Origin: Spirochaetia bacterium
GTDB lineage: Bacteria > Spirochaetota > Leptospiria > Leptospirales > Leptonemataceae
NCBI GenBank assembly: GCA_021413825.1
Contig: JAIOPQ010000058.1
Location: forward strand, 1 to 49,238
Length of the DNA: 49,238 nt
Reading direction: 5' to 3'
In this document: positions 25,613 through 33,703 of the stretch, piece by piece
Layout of the letters: every line of letters begins with the position of its first letter
Numbering within the stretch: the stretch's first letter is position 1
The notes under the pieces: generated by a model
What the model was told of the DNA's origin: nothing
The model's database searches: none
The model's input: only the letters and a program-made list of their open reading frames with translations
Made by a program: the position numbers and the translations under genes

Positions 25613-26190
25613 ATAAAATCCAGAAAAATGATATAATATCGATCGCAGAATACGAACGAATTCGCGAAGATTTTCGCGCACGCGCTATGCGCGTTAAGGA
25701 TTCAAGGCGAATTGCAGTCGGGCCGTATCTAACGTTCCTCTTTGAGAACAGGGATACCATGATTTACCAGGTCCAGGAGATGATTCGCGCGGAAGGAATT
25801 CGCGACGATGCTGCCGTTCAGCATGAAATTGATACGTATAACGAACTCGTCCCAGGCGAGTATGAATTGCGCGCCACTTTGCTCATCGAATTTGATGATC
25901 CGGTGGTTCGTGCAGTAAAATTGAACGAGCTGGTAGGCCTTGAGAAGCATGTTTCGTTTGTGATTGATCGGGATTTTGTTGTCTCAGCGGTATTTGATGA
26001 GAAGCAAATGGATCCTGACAAGCTCTCAAGTGTGCAGTATATTTATTTTCCGCTGGGACAAAAAGCAACAGAGGCGTTTTTGTCCACCAGTCATGTTGAA
26101 ATCGTTATCAGTCATCCTGCTTGCAGCTATCGCCAATCTCTGGGAGCGGAGCAATTGGCGGCCCTCAAGGAAGACTTGCGGCGCACCTGA
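25609..26190 (+). CDS. DUF3501 family protein
   Basis: 193 aa. Starts IQKNDIISIAEYERIREDFRARAM and contains KDSRRIAVGPYLTFLFENRDTMIYQVQEMIRAE, typical of DUF3501. The family is known mainly from its neighbourhood with rubrerythrin and GlpC-like Fe-S proteins, which is exactly the layout here. The molecular role is not established. A strong ribosome site (AAGGAGG) lies inside the end of the Fe-S gene, whose stop overlaps the ATG by four bases. Confidence 0.9.
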   Translation: MNKIQKNDIISIAEYERIREDFRARAMRVKDSRRIAVGPYLTFLFENRDTMIYQVQEMIRAEGIRDDAAVQHEIDTYNELVPGEYELRATLLIEFDDPVVRAVKLNELVGLEKHVSFVIDRDFVVSAVFDEKQMDPDKLSSVQYIYFPLGQKATEAFLSTSHVEIVISHPACSYRQSLGAEQLAALKEDLRRT

Positions 26191-27355
26191 AACCTTAGCA
26201 AATAGCGGTACTCTACGAGTCCGGACCAGGCTCCGTTTAGTCATTTGTCTGATTGTTGTTGGATTTTGTGCAGGCGGCCTCTCATCTGCGGAATCGCCGG
26301 ATGATGCGGCTGTAGCTCGCCAGGCCGTCGTCCGCATTGATGTAAGTTTCTTTGAATATAGCTACGATGCTCCGTATAAACCGCCTGGCGTGCGACGTGC
26401 CAGTGGCACGGGGTTTATTATAGAAGGAAATCGCATCCTAACCAATGCGCATGTGGTAAGCCAGGCGAATACAATTCGACTCCATCGACCGGATAGAAAG
26501 GAAGATTATGCGGCCCGTATTGCGTTTATTGCGCACGATTGCGACCTGGCGCTCCTGACCCTCGACGATCCTGCTTTTTTTAAAGATTCGAGACCACTCG
26601 AAATTGGCAAATCGCCGGAGCTCAACTCACCGGTCCTGGTTGTGGGATTTCCAATCGGCGGGGATCGCGTTTCGCTCACTCGAGGGATTGTATCGCGCAA
26701 GGACATGGACACGTATGCGCACAGTACTGTGGATTCTCATGCTACGATTCAGGTGGATGCAGCTATCAATCCCGGGAACTCAGGCGGACCTGGGTTGCAG
26801 GGCGGCAAGGTGATTGGAGTGGCATTTCAATCGTTTACGCGCGGAGAAAATCTTGGGTATCTGATTCCGCCGGAAGTGATAGGGAAATTTTTGGATGATG
26901 TTAAGGACAATCGCTACGACGGATACGTTGATTTTGGAACCAATGAGATATCAACCCGGAATGTGATTTTGCGTGAGGCCCTAGGACTGAAGGGAATCGT
27001 TTCAGAACCAGATACCGGTGTCCTTGTGTATGATGTTCTGGCAGGAAGTTCAGCGGATGGATTTATCAAGGCCGGCGACATACTGCTGCAGATAAACGGG
27101 AAGAAAATTTCGCAGGATGGTGAAATTGAACTCGATGGTCACCTGAGCCCGTTTGTGGAGATGTTGGATAATCTCTCTGCTGGCACACAGATAACAGCCC
27201 AGGTGCTGCGCGATGGAAAAATTCTGGAAACAAAGTTCCCGGCCCGGAAAGCAAAGATCGTGGATTTTATGCGCGTGAACTACGATACGCCTCCGCCATT
27301 TTTAATTCAAGCCGGACATGTATTTCAGCCGCTCGATGCGAATTTAATGCAATGA
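26093..27355 (+). CDS. HtrA-like trypsin-fold serine protease, C-terminus cut by a stop
   Basis: Up to 420 aa. A signal-peptide-like stretch (VRTRLRLVICLIVVGFCAGGLSSA) precedes the protease domain, with the triad visible as His in TNAHVV, Asp in HDCDLALLTLDD and Ser in NPGNSGGP. A PDZ domain begins near GVLVYDVLAGSSADGFIKAGDILLQINGKKI. The start is unclear: the only ATG/TTG near the signal are at 26093/26096, overlapping DUF3501 by ~98 bp, and no standard start lies closer. The frame stops at 27355, but the following 82-codon frame continues the second PDZ-like region found in the paralogue at 27605. It may be an envelope protease inactivated or shortened at its tail. Confidence 0.75.
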   Translation: MLKSLSVILLAAIANLWERSNWRPSRKTCGAPETLANSGTLRVRTRLRLVICLIVVGFCAGGLSSAESPDDAAVARQAVVRIDVSFFEYSYDAPYKPPGVRRASGTGFIIEGNRILTNAHVVSQANTIRLHRPDRKEDYAARIAFIAHDCDLALLTLDDPAFFKDSRPLEIGKSPELNSPVLVVGFPIGGDRVSLTRGIVSRKDMDTYAHSTVDSHATIQVDAAINPGNSGGPGLQGGKVIGVAFQSFTRGENLGYLIPPEVIGKFLDDVKDNRYDGYVDFGTNEISTRNVILREALGLKGIVSEPDTGVLVYDVLAGSSADGFIKAGDILLQINGKKISQDGEIELDGHLSPFVEMLDNLSAGTQITAQVLRDGKILETKFPARKAKIVDFMRVNYDTPPPFLIQAGHVFQPLDANLMQ

Positions 27356-27359
27356 TGCG

Positions 27360-27608
27360 GTGAATTTGTATAATGAGCGATTTGTGTTCCAGGTTGTAGA
27401 GTCTGTTAATGGAGAAAAGATTAAGGACTTCAAGGACTTTGCTCAGAGAATGCAGGAAGGTGCGAAACGCACACAGATCGTAATTCAATTTGCGAACGGA
27501 ACTGTGCCGCTGGTGCTTGAATCTTCAAAACTTGAAGAAGCCAATGCTCGCATTCGAAAGACGTACGGCCTTCAGAAAGAAAGTTACATTCCAGGGGCAG
27601 GCCAATGA
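27360..27608 (+). pseudogene. Frameshifted C-terminal fragment of the HtrA-like protease
   Basis: 82 codons from GTG 27360. The sequence FQVVESVNGEKIKDFKDFAQRMQ...EANARIRKTYGL aligns by eye with the C-terminus of the paralogue downstream (VQGSVVRKAADIPIKNLKHFRTIVDS...EINKRIRERYGI). The end of the preceding ORF (AGHVFQPLDANLM) aligns with GGLVFLELSSTYL of the paralogue, about 60 residues before that point. So about 35 residues seem deleted and the frame shifted between the two pieces. It could still be translated as a separate small protein; its stop overlaps the next start (ATGA). Confidence 0.6.
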
Positions 27609-29077
27609 AACGGTTAATTCAGATACTGACCATGCTGCTGGTTCCGGCAATTCTGCACGGGGCTGAGATTTCTGATGCGCTGATCAAACGCGGTACTGTT
27701 CTGGTAACAGTTACTCCGGTTGAAGAAGACACCACACGGCCCTGGCTCAGAGAACAGGGGAATCCCCAAACTCGTCTTGGGCTTGTGCTACCCGGCAAAC
27801 GAATCCTTCTATTAGAAAGCGATATTCGCATGGCAGCCCTCATTGAAGTCCGCAAGCATTCATCTGTTCATCCGGTGACAGCAACGCTTGTGCGAGCGGA
27901 TCGCGAAGTTGACCTGGCACTGTTAACAGTCGAGGGTGATTTTTTTGACGATCTAGCACCTCTCCCGTTTTCGACGGATGCACTGCCAGGGACATCGCTT
28001 CAATCGATTCACATTGACGGACTGTTTCGAATTCAGCGCACTCCCGTTACTCTAGCGGAGCTTGAAGCGGATTCTGCTACTGGAGTTACTGCATTTCCAA
28101 TTGGAGATTTTTCCTCCATCGAACCGTTCCCGCAAGGCGGTTTGTTGATTCAGGACGGCAAACTCGCCGGATTTATTCACGATCGAAGCAATAGCAAGAA
28201 ACTTGGATTCTTGTTTCCATCTCTATTGCGATCATTTGAACAACAGGCCGCGGGAGCATACAAAGGATTTGTATCGATTGGATTTGAATACGAGTCGCTT
28301 ATAGATCCTGCACTACGCAAATACTATTCGGTTCCAGAATCAAGCAAAGGGCCGCTGGTAACGCGCGTGTTACCTGGAACCAGCGCCTATGGTGTACTCC
28401 AGAAGTCAGACGTAATAACGTCGATTGACGGAATTGCACTCGATGAGCGGGGGCTATTTGATGCGGGAGTCTCTGGCAAGCAAAGGCTGGAACTGTTATT
28501 TTTTGGTACGCATGGAAAGATTCGTTTGCCTGGCGAGAATCTTAAGCTATCAATCCTGCGTGCTGGCAAGCCGGTTTCAGTTGTAATGCCGCTCAAAACA
28601 AATGCGAATCTTGCTGTGCGCGTACCGTCTTTGCGCGTTACAGAATCCAGTTATCTTGTTGAGGGGGGATTGGTTTTCCTGGAACTTTCTTCCACGTATT
28701 TGCTTGCTGCGTATGGTTCTAACTACGCCAGCGTAGCTCCGGAGCTTGCATTTCTTGCGCAGACTCGACATCTGCGCACGGAGCCTGGCGATGATTCGAT
28801 TGTATTGCTGTCCAGATTGTATCCGGATGATAGCAATCTGGGGTATGAGCAGGTTCAAGGGTCAGTTGTGCGGAAGGCCGCAGATATCCCCATCAAGAAT
28901 CTCAAACACTTCAGAACAATCGTCGATTCACAAAAAGGCAGTAAGTTCCTGAAGTTAGAGTTGTCTTCCGGGCGAATCATCTACCTGGATATGCAAAATC
29001 GCACAGAGATAAACAAGCGCATTCGCGAGCGGTATGGAATTCCTGCGGATTCGCGGATTACTGGAGAAAATACTTAA
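27605..29077 (+). CDS. Inactive HtrA-like (pseudoprotease) PDZ protein
   Basis: 490 aa with a signal peptide (MKRLIQILTMLLVPAILHGA). It is paralogous to the preceding protease: DREVDLALLTVEGDFF keeps the Asp region, but the TNAHVV histidine is replaced (RILLLESDIRM) and the GNSGGP serine motif is replaced by PFPQGGLL, so proteolysis is not expected. Two PDZ-like regions follow (RVLPGTSAYGVLQKSDVITSIDGIAL, and near VVRKAADIPIKNLKHF). It may act as a regulatory partner or substrate-binding scaffold of the active protease. ATGA overlap upstream. It overlaps the convergent outer-membrane protein gene by 20 bp. Confidence 0.8.
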   Translation: MKRLIQILTMLLVPAILHGAEISDALIKRGTVLVTVTPVEEDTTRPWLREQGNPQTRLGLVLPGKRILLLESDIRMAALIEVRKHSSVHPVTATLVRADREVDLALLTVEGDFFDDLAPLPFSTDALPGTSLQSIHIDGLFRIQRTPVTLAELEADSATGVTAFPIGDFSSIEPFPQGGLLIQDGKLAGFIHDRSNSKKLGFLFPSLLRSFEQQAAGAYKGFVSIGFEYESLIDPALRKYYSVPESSKGPLVTRVLPGTSAYGVLQKSDVITSIDGIALDERGLFDAGVSGKQRLELLFFGTHGKIRLPGENLKLSILRAGKPVSVVMPLKTNANLAVRVPSLRVTESSYLVEGGLVFLELSSTYLLAAYGSNYASVAPELAFLAQTRHLRTEPGDDSIVLLSRLYPDDSNLGYEQVQGSVVRKAADIPIKNLKHFRTIVDSQKGSKFLKLELSSGRIIYLDMQNRTEINKRIRERYGIPADSRITGENT

Positions 29078-29876
29078 GACCGATGTTTGCACGCATGCGA
29101 TCGCGGTAGCCTCGATCTTCCTGACCCAGGTGCTTGATTGGAAAATCAAGTCCGGCGTGTAAGGAAACGGATCGACCAGAAAGCATGAGGCCTGGGGAAA
29201 AGAACACAGTCCCATAGTCTGTCCCGGGCATTTCTTCACCTCGGAAACGATCTGCCTGGTAAACTCTCGAAGTTACACCCATCATCAAATTAACTGGCCA
29301 CGTCTCACCGGAATAATCACCCATGCCCCATCCAAGCATAAATCCACCAGACATGACGTCACCCTGCCTGTAGTCACCTCTCGCCTTATTCCAGGTATGC
29401 TGTGCGAGTAGTTCCATATTCAGCTGATCGCGCCTGTAAGCCAGGGTTACGCCCGTGTCGACGCGATAGCCACTTTGCAAGCTGGCCAGGCTGGATTCCT
29501 CTTTGTGTGCAGTTGAAACCCCGGCTACTTCCGTAAAGCTCAGACGGAAGCGCCTGGAGTCAATAGCCCTGAACCTGCCTTCCATGTTTACATAGTTCAA
29601 GCCTTCTGATCTACCTTCTGAAAGCCCAATTGCCTCATTCCTTGCGTATTCAAGGGATCCAGTGAGGTAGAGGCGACCGAGTGTAGCCTCAAGGGGCAGA
29701 AAAATTGGCATGGTATAGGAACGAAGCGTCTGTGAGTCGCTGCGGCGTTCAGAATACTGGAACCCTCCGCCTACAAGCCCCGACAACTGATGGCCCTGTG
29801 GCATAGCCTGGGCCTGGAGAGGCCCGGTAAGGCAAAAAGCGGCCACAAGGGCGATTGGGATTCGAGTATTCACCAC
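29058..29876 (-). CDS. Predicted outer-membrane beta-barrel protein
   Basis: 272 aa. A signal peptide (RIPIALVAAFCLTGPLQAQA) is followed by alternating hydrophobic/polar strands with aromatic girdles (FQYSERRSDSQTLRSYTMPIFLPLEA; FMLGWGMGDYSGETWPVNLMMGVTSRVY) and a terminal strand ANIGLKYFLQ. This suggests a barrel of roughly 10-14 strands. Function unknown. The start is GTG at 29876 or the next GTG at 29873, preceded by AGAAG. The gene is convergent with the pseudoprotease and divergent from the gene at 30010. Confidence 0.7.
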   Translation of the reverse strand: MVNTRIPIALVAAFCLTGPLQAQAMPQGHQLSGLVGGGFQYSERRSDSQTLRSYTMPIFLPLEATLGRLYLTGSLEYARNEAIGLSEGRSEGLNYVNMEGRFRAIDSRRFRLSFTEVAGVSTAHKEESSLASLQSGYRVDTGVTLAYRRDQLNMELLAQHTWNKARGDYRQGDVMSGGFMLGWGMGDYSGETWPVNLMMGVTSRVYQADRFRGEEMPGTDYGTVFFSPGLMLSGRSVSLHAGLDFPIKHLGQEDRGYRDRMRANIGLKYFLQ

Positions 29877-30009
29877 TTCTTCTCTATAAAGGAGTCAGTG
29901 TTTTTTATTTGCACGCTTTTTCCACGCATTTCAAGAAGTTTTGTGGGATCTGCGGGATTTTTATTGGCCACAGAGCACGCCCGATGTCGTTTACACAAAT
30001 CGGCCCTTA

Positions 30010-30942
30010 ATGTCAGACTCTAAAAGCAAAATGATGGATTTTGTAGGCAAGCTCTGGGCGAATCCCGCCTTGCAGGGCGCCTCGGTCGTGAAGAAAGAAA
30101 ACCAGATCCTTGGATTTATCCGGGAGAATCAGGTTCAGCTTCAGGCCGCCTTTGCCCTACCAGCATATTTCCCAAGCCTTGGATGGGACGGCTCAATTCG
30201 ATTGTTGTTCTCTGTTTTAAATGAGCGCATCATCGATGTTGTAGAACCGTTGCTTGATAAAATACTGTCGAACGTCCTGCAAGCGGAGGTTTTAAAGGAA
30301 CTGGAATTTAGTCCCTCCGAGCTAGACCGCTTGAAGATCAAAGAATTCATCCTCAAGAATCTGCGAAATAAGGCCACGCGAGATCCGTATATAGCATCTC
30401 TCGAAACCATCTCGTATGGATTGTTTGAGCGGTATCTGCCCAAGATCATGGATCGGCATAAAGTAATTCACAATGAATTGTATCGTAAGGATCGCATGAA
30501 TTTGCCGGCTAACGTTGTTTGTAATTACTTACAACTTGCTTCATTGTTCAGGCCGCTATTCTGGCACAAGTTTCCATCGGGAGCGCAGGAATTGAGCCTG
30601 GCCTCTTACGCCAAGGATCAGCGTGGATACGAAGCCACGTATCCAAAGCTACAGGCTGTCATGGCCCAGGAAATTGGCGGAGTACCGGATAGGTTGCTCA
30701 GGAGCGCAACAGACAGTTGCCTTCATGCGGAAGAACATCCATCTACGGGCGGATCGGCACGTCTAATAGCCATTATGGTAAACCGGGCAGCTGAATTTGA
30801 TCCGGCTCGGAAGCAGGATAGGGGTGCTGAAAGCCCCGATAAATCGTGGTTTCATATTCATCGTAAAACTGCCAAATATTATGGGTTTGATGCGCGCTAT
30901 CTAGACGAATTGTACCAAATAGCTAGCGAGGAAGGCTGGTAA
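30010..30942 (+). CDS. Conserved-looking cytoplasmic protein of unknown function
   Basis: 310 aa from ATG 30010; a frame open from 29941 adds 23 unlikely residues. Soluble and mostly helical (WANPALQGASVVKKENQILGFIRENQVQLQAAF; ELEFSPSELDRLKIKEFILKNLRNKA). I recognise no family. Its stop overlaps the start of the voltage-sensor protein (TAATG), so it is first in an operon with that protein and the CNG-type channel and may work with them. Confidence 0.7.
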   Translation: MSDSKSKMMDFVGKLWANPALQGASVVKKENQILGFIRENQVQLQAAFALPAYFPSLGWDGSIRLLFSVLNERIIDVVEPLLDKILSNVLQAEVLKELEFSPSELDRLKIKEFILKNLRNKATRDPYIASLETISYGLFERYLPKIMDRHKVIHNELYRKDRMNLPANVVCNYLQLASLFRPLFWHKFPSGAQELSLASYAKDQRGYEATYPKLQAVMAQEIGGVPDRLLRSATDSCLHAEEHPSTGGSARLIAIMVNRAAEFDPARKQDRGAESPDKSWFHIHRKTAKYYGFDARYLDELYQIASEEGW

Positions 30943-32099
30943 TGAGCGAACGCTGGAAGAAAGCCTACAATCCCGATCATTTGCCAGGCTTTATTGAAAC
31001 CGCAATTATTATCTGTATTGTTCTAGTCATTGGGCATACAGTTGTAGAAGACATTGCGGTAATTTATCACTGGAGCCACCAGACTCTATTCTATCTAACC
31101 GTTGCTGCATTTGTATTTGATATTATATTCACATTCGAGTTTGTAGCACGCAGCCTGGTAACGCTTAAGCATGGCCATTTCAAACATTACATGCTAAGCG
31201 AGCGCGGCTGGATTGATCTGCTCACATCGTTTCCGCTTCTGTTTCTGGTTTCCGGGCCGGCCCTGTTCTTTTATCTAACCGATTCAGGAAGCGACTCTGC
31301 GCTCTTCAACTTCTTGATTATTCTCAAAACCGCAAAAGCCATTCGAGTTACGCGTATTCTGCGTTTGATACGAGTGATCAAGATCCTTGGGAAGATCCAG
31401 AATACAGAGTCGGCCATGACGAACCGGCATGTTGCTACAATTTCTACCATTTCAGTTGTGTCTTTGATTGCAGTGCTTGTGGTTACGTCATTTGTTCCCG
31501 GAATTCATTTTGGCGATCATACTGCATACCGTGAGCGCAGAATGGCGGAGATCAGCGGGGTACTATCAGCCGCAAATGCTCTGCCAAATGGTGTAGAGCA
31601 AAGCCGCCTCATTGGGCAGTTGATCAAGGCTGGGCCGGACGATGTGCTCCGTCTGAAGCGCGACAACGGTGAGGTCCTGTTTGAGAACTCACCTGGGGTT
31701 CTGAGCGAACTGAACTGGACTGCGTATCCCGGGGACCTTCGCGTTGCCAGTGATGTTAGTCTCAGGCTCAGCTTTCATCCTGCTGATGCTGAGCACGCGA
31801 AGCTCAATACGGTCATTTTATTGTGCATTCTTGCGATAATTGGATCGTTTATGTTCCTATACACGCGAATTTTCGCCCAGCAGATTGCCGATCCTATATA
31901 TGTCATGGAAAAGGGTCTGCGTGAATGGGATTATAATTTTGAGGTTAAGTCGCTTCCGGGTCGTGAAAGCGAGGAAGTATTTAAGCTCAGCCGGGTGTAC
32001 AACGCCAGGTGGTTACCATTAAAATCACAAATTCACTCCTACAGAAAGGAGAAGGGGGAAACTGAGAAGTCCGTGCTCACCATTGAAGGACTTCTATGA
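30942..32099 (+). CDS. Voltage-sensor-domain protein with periplasmic sensor and HAMP, no pore
   Basis: 385 aa. Helices at about residues 18-40, 48-72 and 88-112 followed by a classic S4 with R135, R138, R141, R144 and K147 at every third position make a voltage-sensor domain. Next come a helix (~165-186), a ~105-residue extracytoplasmic region, a helix (~283-304) and a HAMP-like segment (ADPIYVMEKGLREWDY...SEEVFKLSRVYN). There is no pore loop (no TxGYG) and no output domain after HAMP. The ATGA overlap with the K+ channel gene suggests joint function, perhaps as a voltage- and ligand-sensing partner. General annotation would probably call it an ion transporter. Confidence 0.8.
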   Translation: MSERWKKAYNPDHLPGFIETAIIICIVLVIGHTVVEDIAVIYHWSHQTLFYLTVAAFVFDIIFTFEFVARSLVTLKHGHFKHYMLSERGWIDLLTSFPLLFLVSGPALFFYLTDSGSDSALFNFLIILKTAKAIRVTRILRLIRVIKILGKIQNTESAMTNRHVATISTISVVSLIAVLVVTSFVPGIHFGDHTAYRERRMAEISGVLSAANALPNGVEQSRLIGQLIKAGPDDVLRLKRDNGEVLFENSPGVLSELNWTAYPGDLRVASDVSLRLSFHPADAEHAKLNTVILLCILAIIGSFMFLYTRIFAQQIADPIYVMEKGLREWDYNFEVKSLPGRESEEVFKLSRVYNARWLPLKSQIHSYRKEKGETEKSVLTIEGLL

Positions 32100-33694
32100 T
32101 CCATCCTGAGAATCGCTTCAAGCAATACTGGAACGCGCTAATTCTAATCTTCACCGTCTACTTTGCGGTTGAAGTACCACTTCGTCTTACCCTGGGCTAT
32201 CAACCTCAGGGGTTGTTCTTTGCTTTTGATCTGTTTGTCCTGGGTTGTTTCCTGGTGGACGTAGTACTGAATTTTTTCACGGCCACCTACATCAATGGTG
32301 TGCTTGTAACGAACAAAAAGCAGGTTGCAATCTTCTATTTGAAGGGTTGGTTTCTGGTCGATATCATGGCCGCCATCCCATTTGATCTATTCCTTGTAGG
32401 ATCGCTGTCTGCCCTCACTGATTCGGCGCGCATTATTCGTCTGGTTCGCCTTGCCAGGCTGGCTCGGATTGCGCAGTTCATGCGAAAGCTCGCCCAGGCT
32501 GACATTATCAATATTAGCATTCTCAGAATGATGTTTCTAACTTTCTGGGTAATGATGATCGCTCACTGGGCAGCATGCGGCTGGATTGCTCTGGGCGGTG
32601 GGAATATTCCTGCTGGAGAATTAACAGACGTTACGCGCCTTTATATTCGGTCGCTCTACTGGGCTACTACAACCATTACTACAATTGGGTACGGTGATAT
32701 TACTCCGTTAACCAACGGGCAGACACTTTTTACAATGTGCTTCCAGCTCATGGGTGCTGCGATGTATGGTTATGTGATTGGTAACATTGCAAGCTTAATT
32801 GCAAACCTGGATGTTGCTCGTGCACAGTATCTGGAGAAGCTTGAGAAGATTGGAACTTTCATGAAGTTTAAAAAGATCCCTCTGGAAATGCAGCACGACA
32901 TCAGAAGTTATTATACCTACCTCTGGGACACGCGTCGCGGATATGATGAAGCGCAGGTTCTTGCAGATTTACCCAGGCCTCTGGTTGAAAAAGTTTCAAT
33001 GTATTTGCTTCAGACAATGATTGAGAAAGTTCCTATTTTTACAGGAGCAAGTCCGGATTTGATCCGTCAGATAGTTATTGCACTGAAGCCAGAAGTATAC
33101 ACTCCAGGAGATTTTGTTTTTCGCAAGGGTGACATTGGTGTTACAATGTACTTTATTGCGCGGGGTGCTGTTCAGGTTGTGGGCGACGACGGAGTGACAG
33201 TCTTTGCGACTCTGAAAGAGGGGAACTTCTTTGGAGAAATTGCGCTCATCATGAGCTCTGCACGCACTGCAAGCATCCGCGCCATGGAATTTTGTGATCT
33301 GTATTCTCTGGATAAAGATACATTTAATGATATTGTTTCCAATTATCCGCAATTTGCCGAGCATGTTCTTGAACTTGCGCGTGAGCGGCAGCATGAAGTA
33401 GGAAAGCGCGAGGATGCAAATACGATTCTGTACGCGCGTCCAACCCGAGTAAAGAAGGTTGCAGCCAAAGCAGAGTCCGGAGCAGTTTTGTTGACCTGGG
33501 CGCCCATGGACCATGCTGCGGTTTACCAGGTGATTCGGCAGGACTCCGGGAAATGGAGATTGCTCAATGGTTTTATCCAATCACCAGGATTTATTGATGA
33601 TCACCCGTTGATTGGTTCGGGGACATACAGAGTTCGTGCGGCAAACCAGGCAGGAACAGGCGATTGGAGCGATCCGATTGAAGTTGCGCTGTAG
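32096..33694 (+). CDS. Cyclic-nucleotide-gated K+ channel with C-terminal Fn3-like domain
   Basis: 532 aa. S1-S4 span about residues 12-130 (S4 RIIRLVRLARLARIAQFMRK, with charged residues). The pore has the K+ filter TIGYG at 196-200, with S6 to ~245. A C-linker and a CNBD (~312-430) follow, with the phosphate-binding cassette FGEIALIMSSARTAS (Glu381, Arg390). This is the CNG/HCN-like architecture known in spirochaetes (e.g. SthK). The last ~80 residues (VKKVAAKAESGAVLLTWAP...GTYRVRAANQAGTGDWSDP) form a fibronectin type III-like domain, an unusual cytoplasmic addition. It overlaps the voltage-sensor gene by four bases. Confidence 0.93.
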   Translation: MIHPENRFKQYWNALILIFTVYFAVEVPLRLTLGYQPQGLFFAFDLFVLGCFLVDVVLNFFTATYINGVLVTNKKQVAIFYLKGWFLVDIMAAIPFDLFLVGSLSALTDSARIIRLVRLARLARIAQFMRKLAQADIINISILRMMFLTFWVMMIAHWAACGWIALGGGNIPAGELTDVTRLYIRSLYWATTTITTIGYGDITPLTNGQTLFTMCFQLMGAAMYGYVIGNIASLIANLDVARAQYLEKLEKIGTFMKFKKIPLEMQHDIRSYYTYLWDTRRGYDEAQVLADLPRPLVEKVSMYLLQTMIEKVPIFTGASPDLIRQIVIALKPEVYTPGDFVFRKGDIGVTMYFIARGAVQVVGDDGVTVFATLKEGNFFGEIALIMSSARTASIRAMEFCDLYSLDKDTFNDIVSNYPQFAEHVLELARERQHEVGKREDANTILYARPTRVKKVAAKAESGAVLLTWAPMDHAAVYQVIRQDSGKWRLLNGFIQSPGFIDDHPLIGSGTYRVRAANQAGTGDWSDPIEVAL

Positions 33695-33703
33695 CAGGCT
33701 GTT

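Noticed and set aside
25964..26092. Long upstream start of the HtrA-like protease
   Set aside because: This part is the shadow of DUF3501 in another frame and does not look like secreted-protein sequence.
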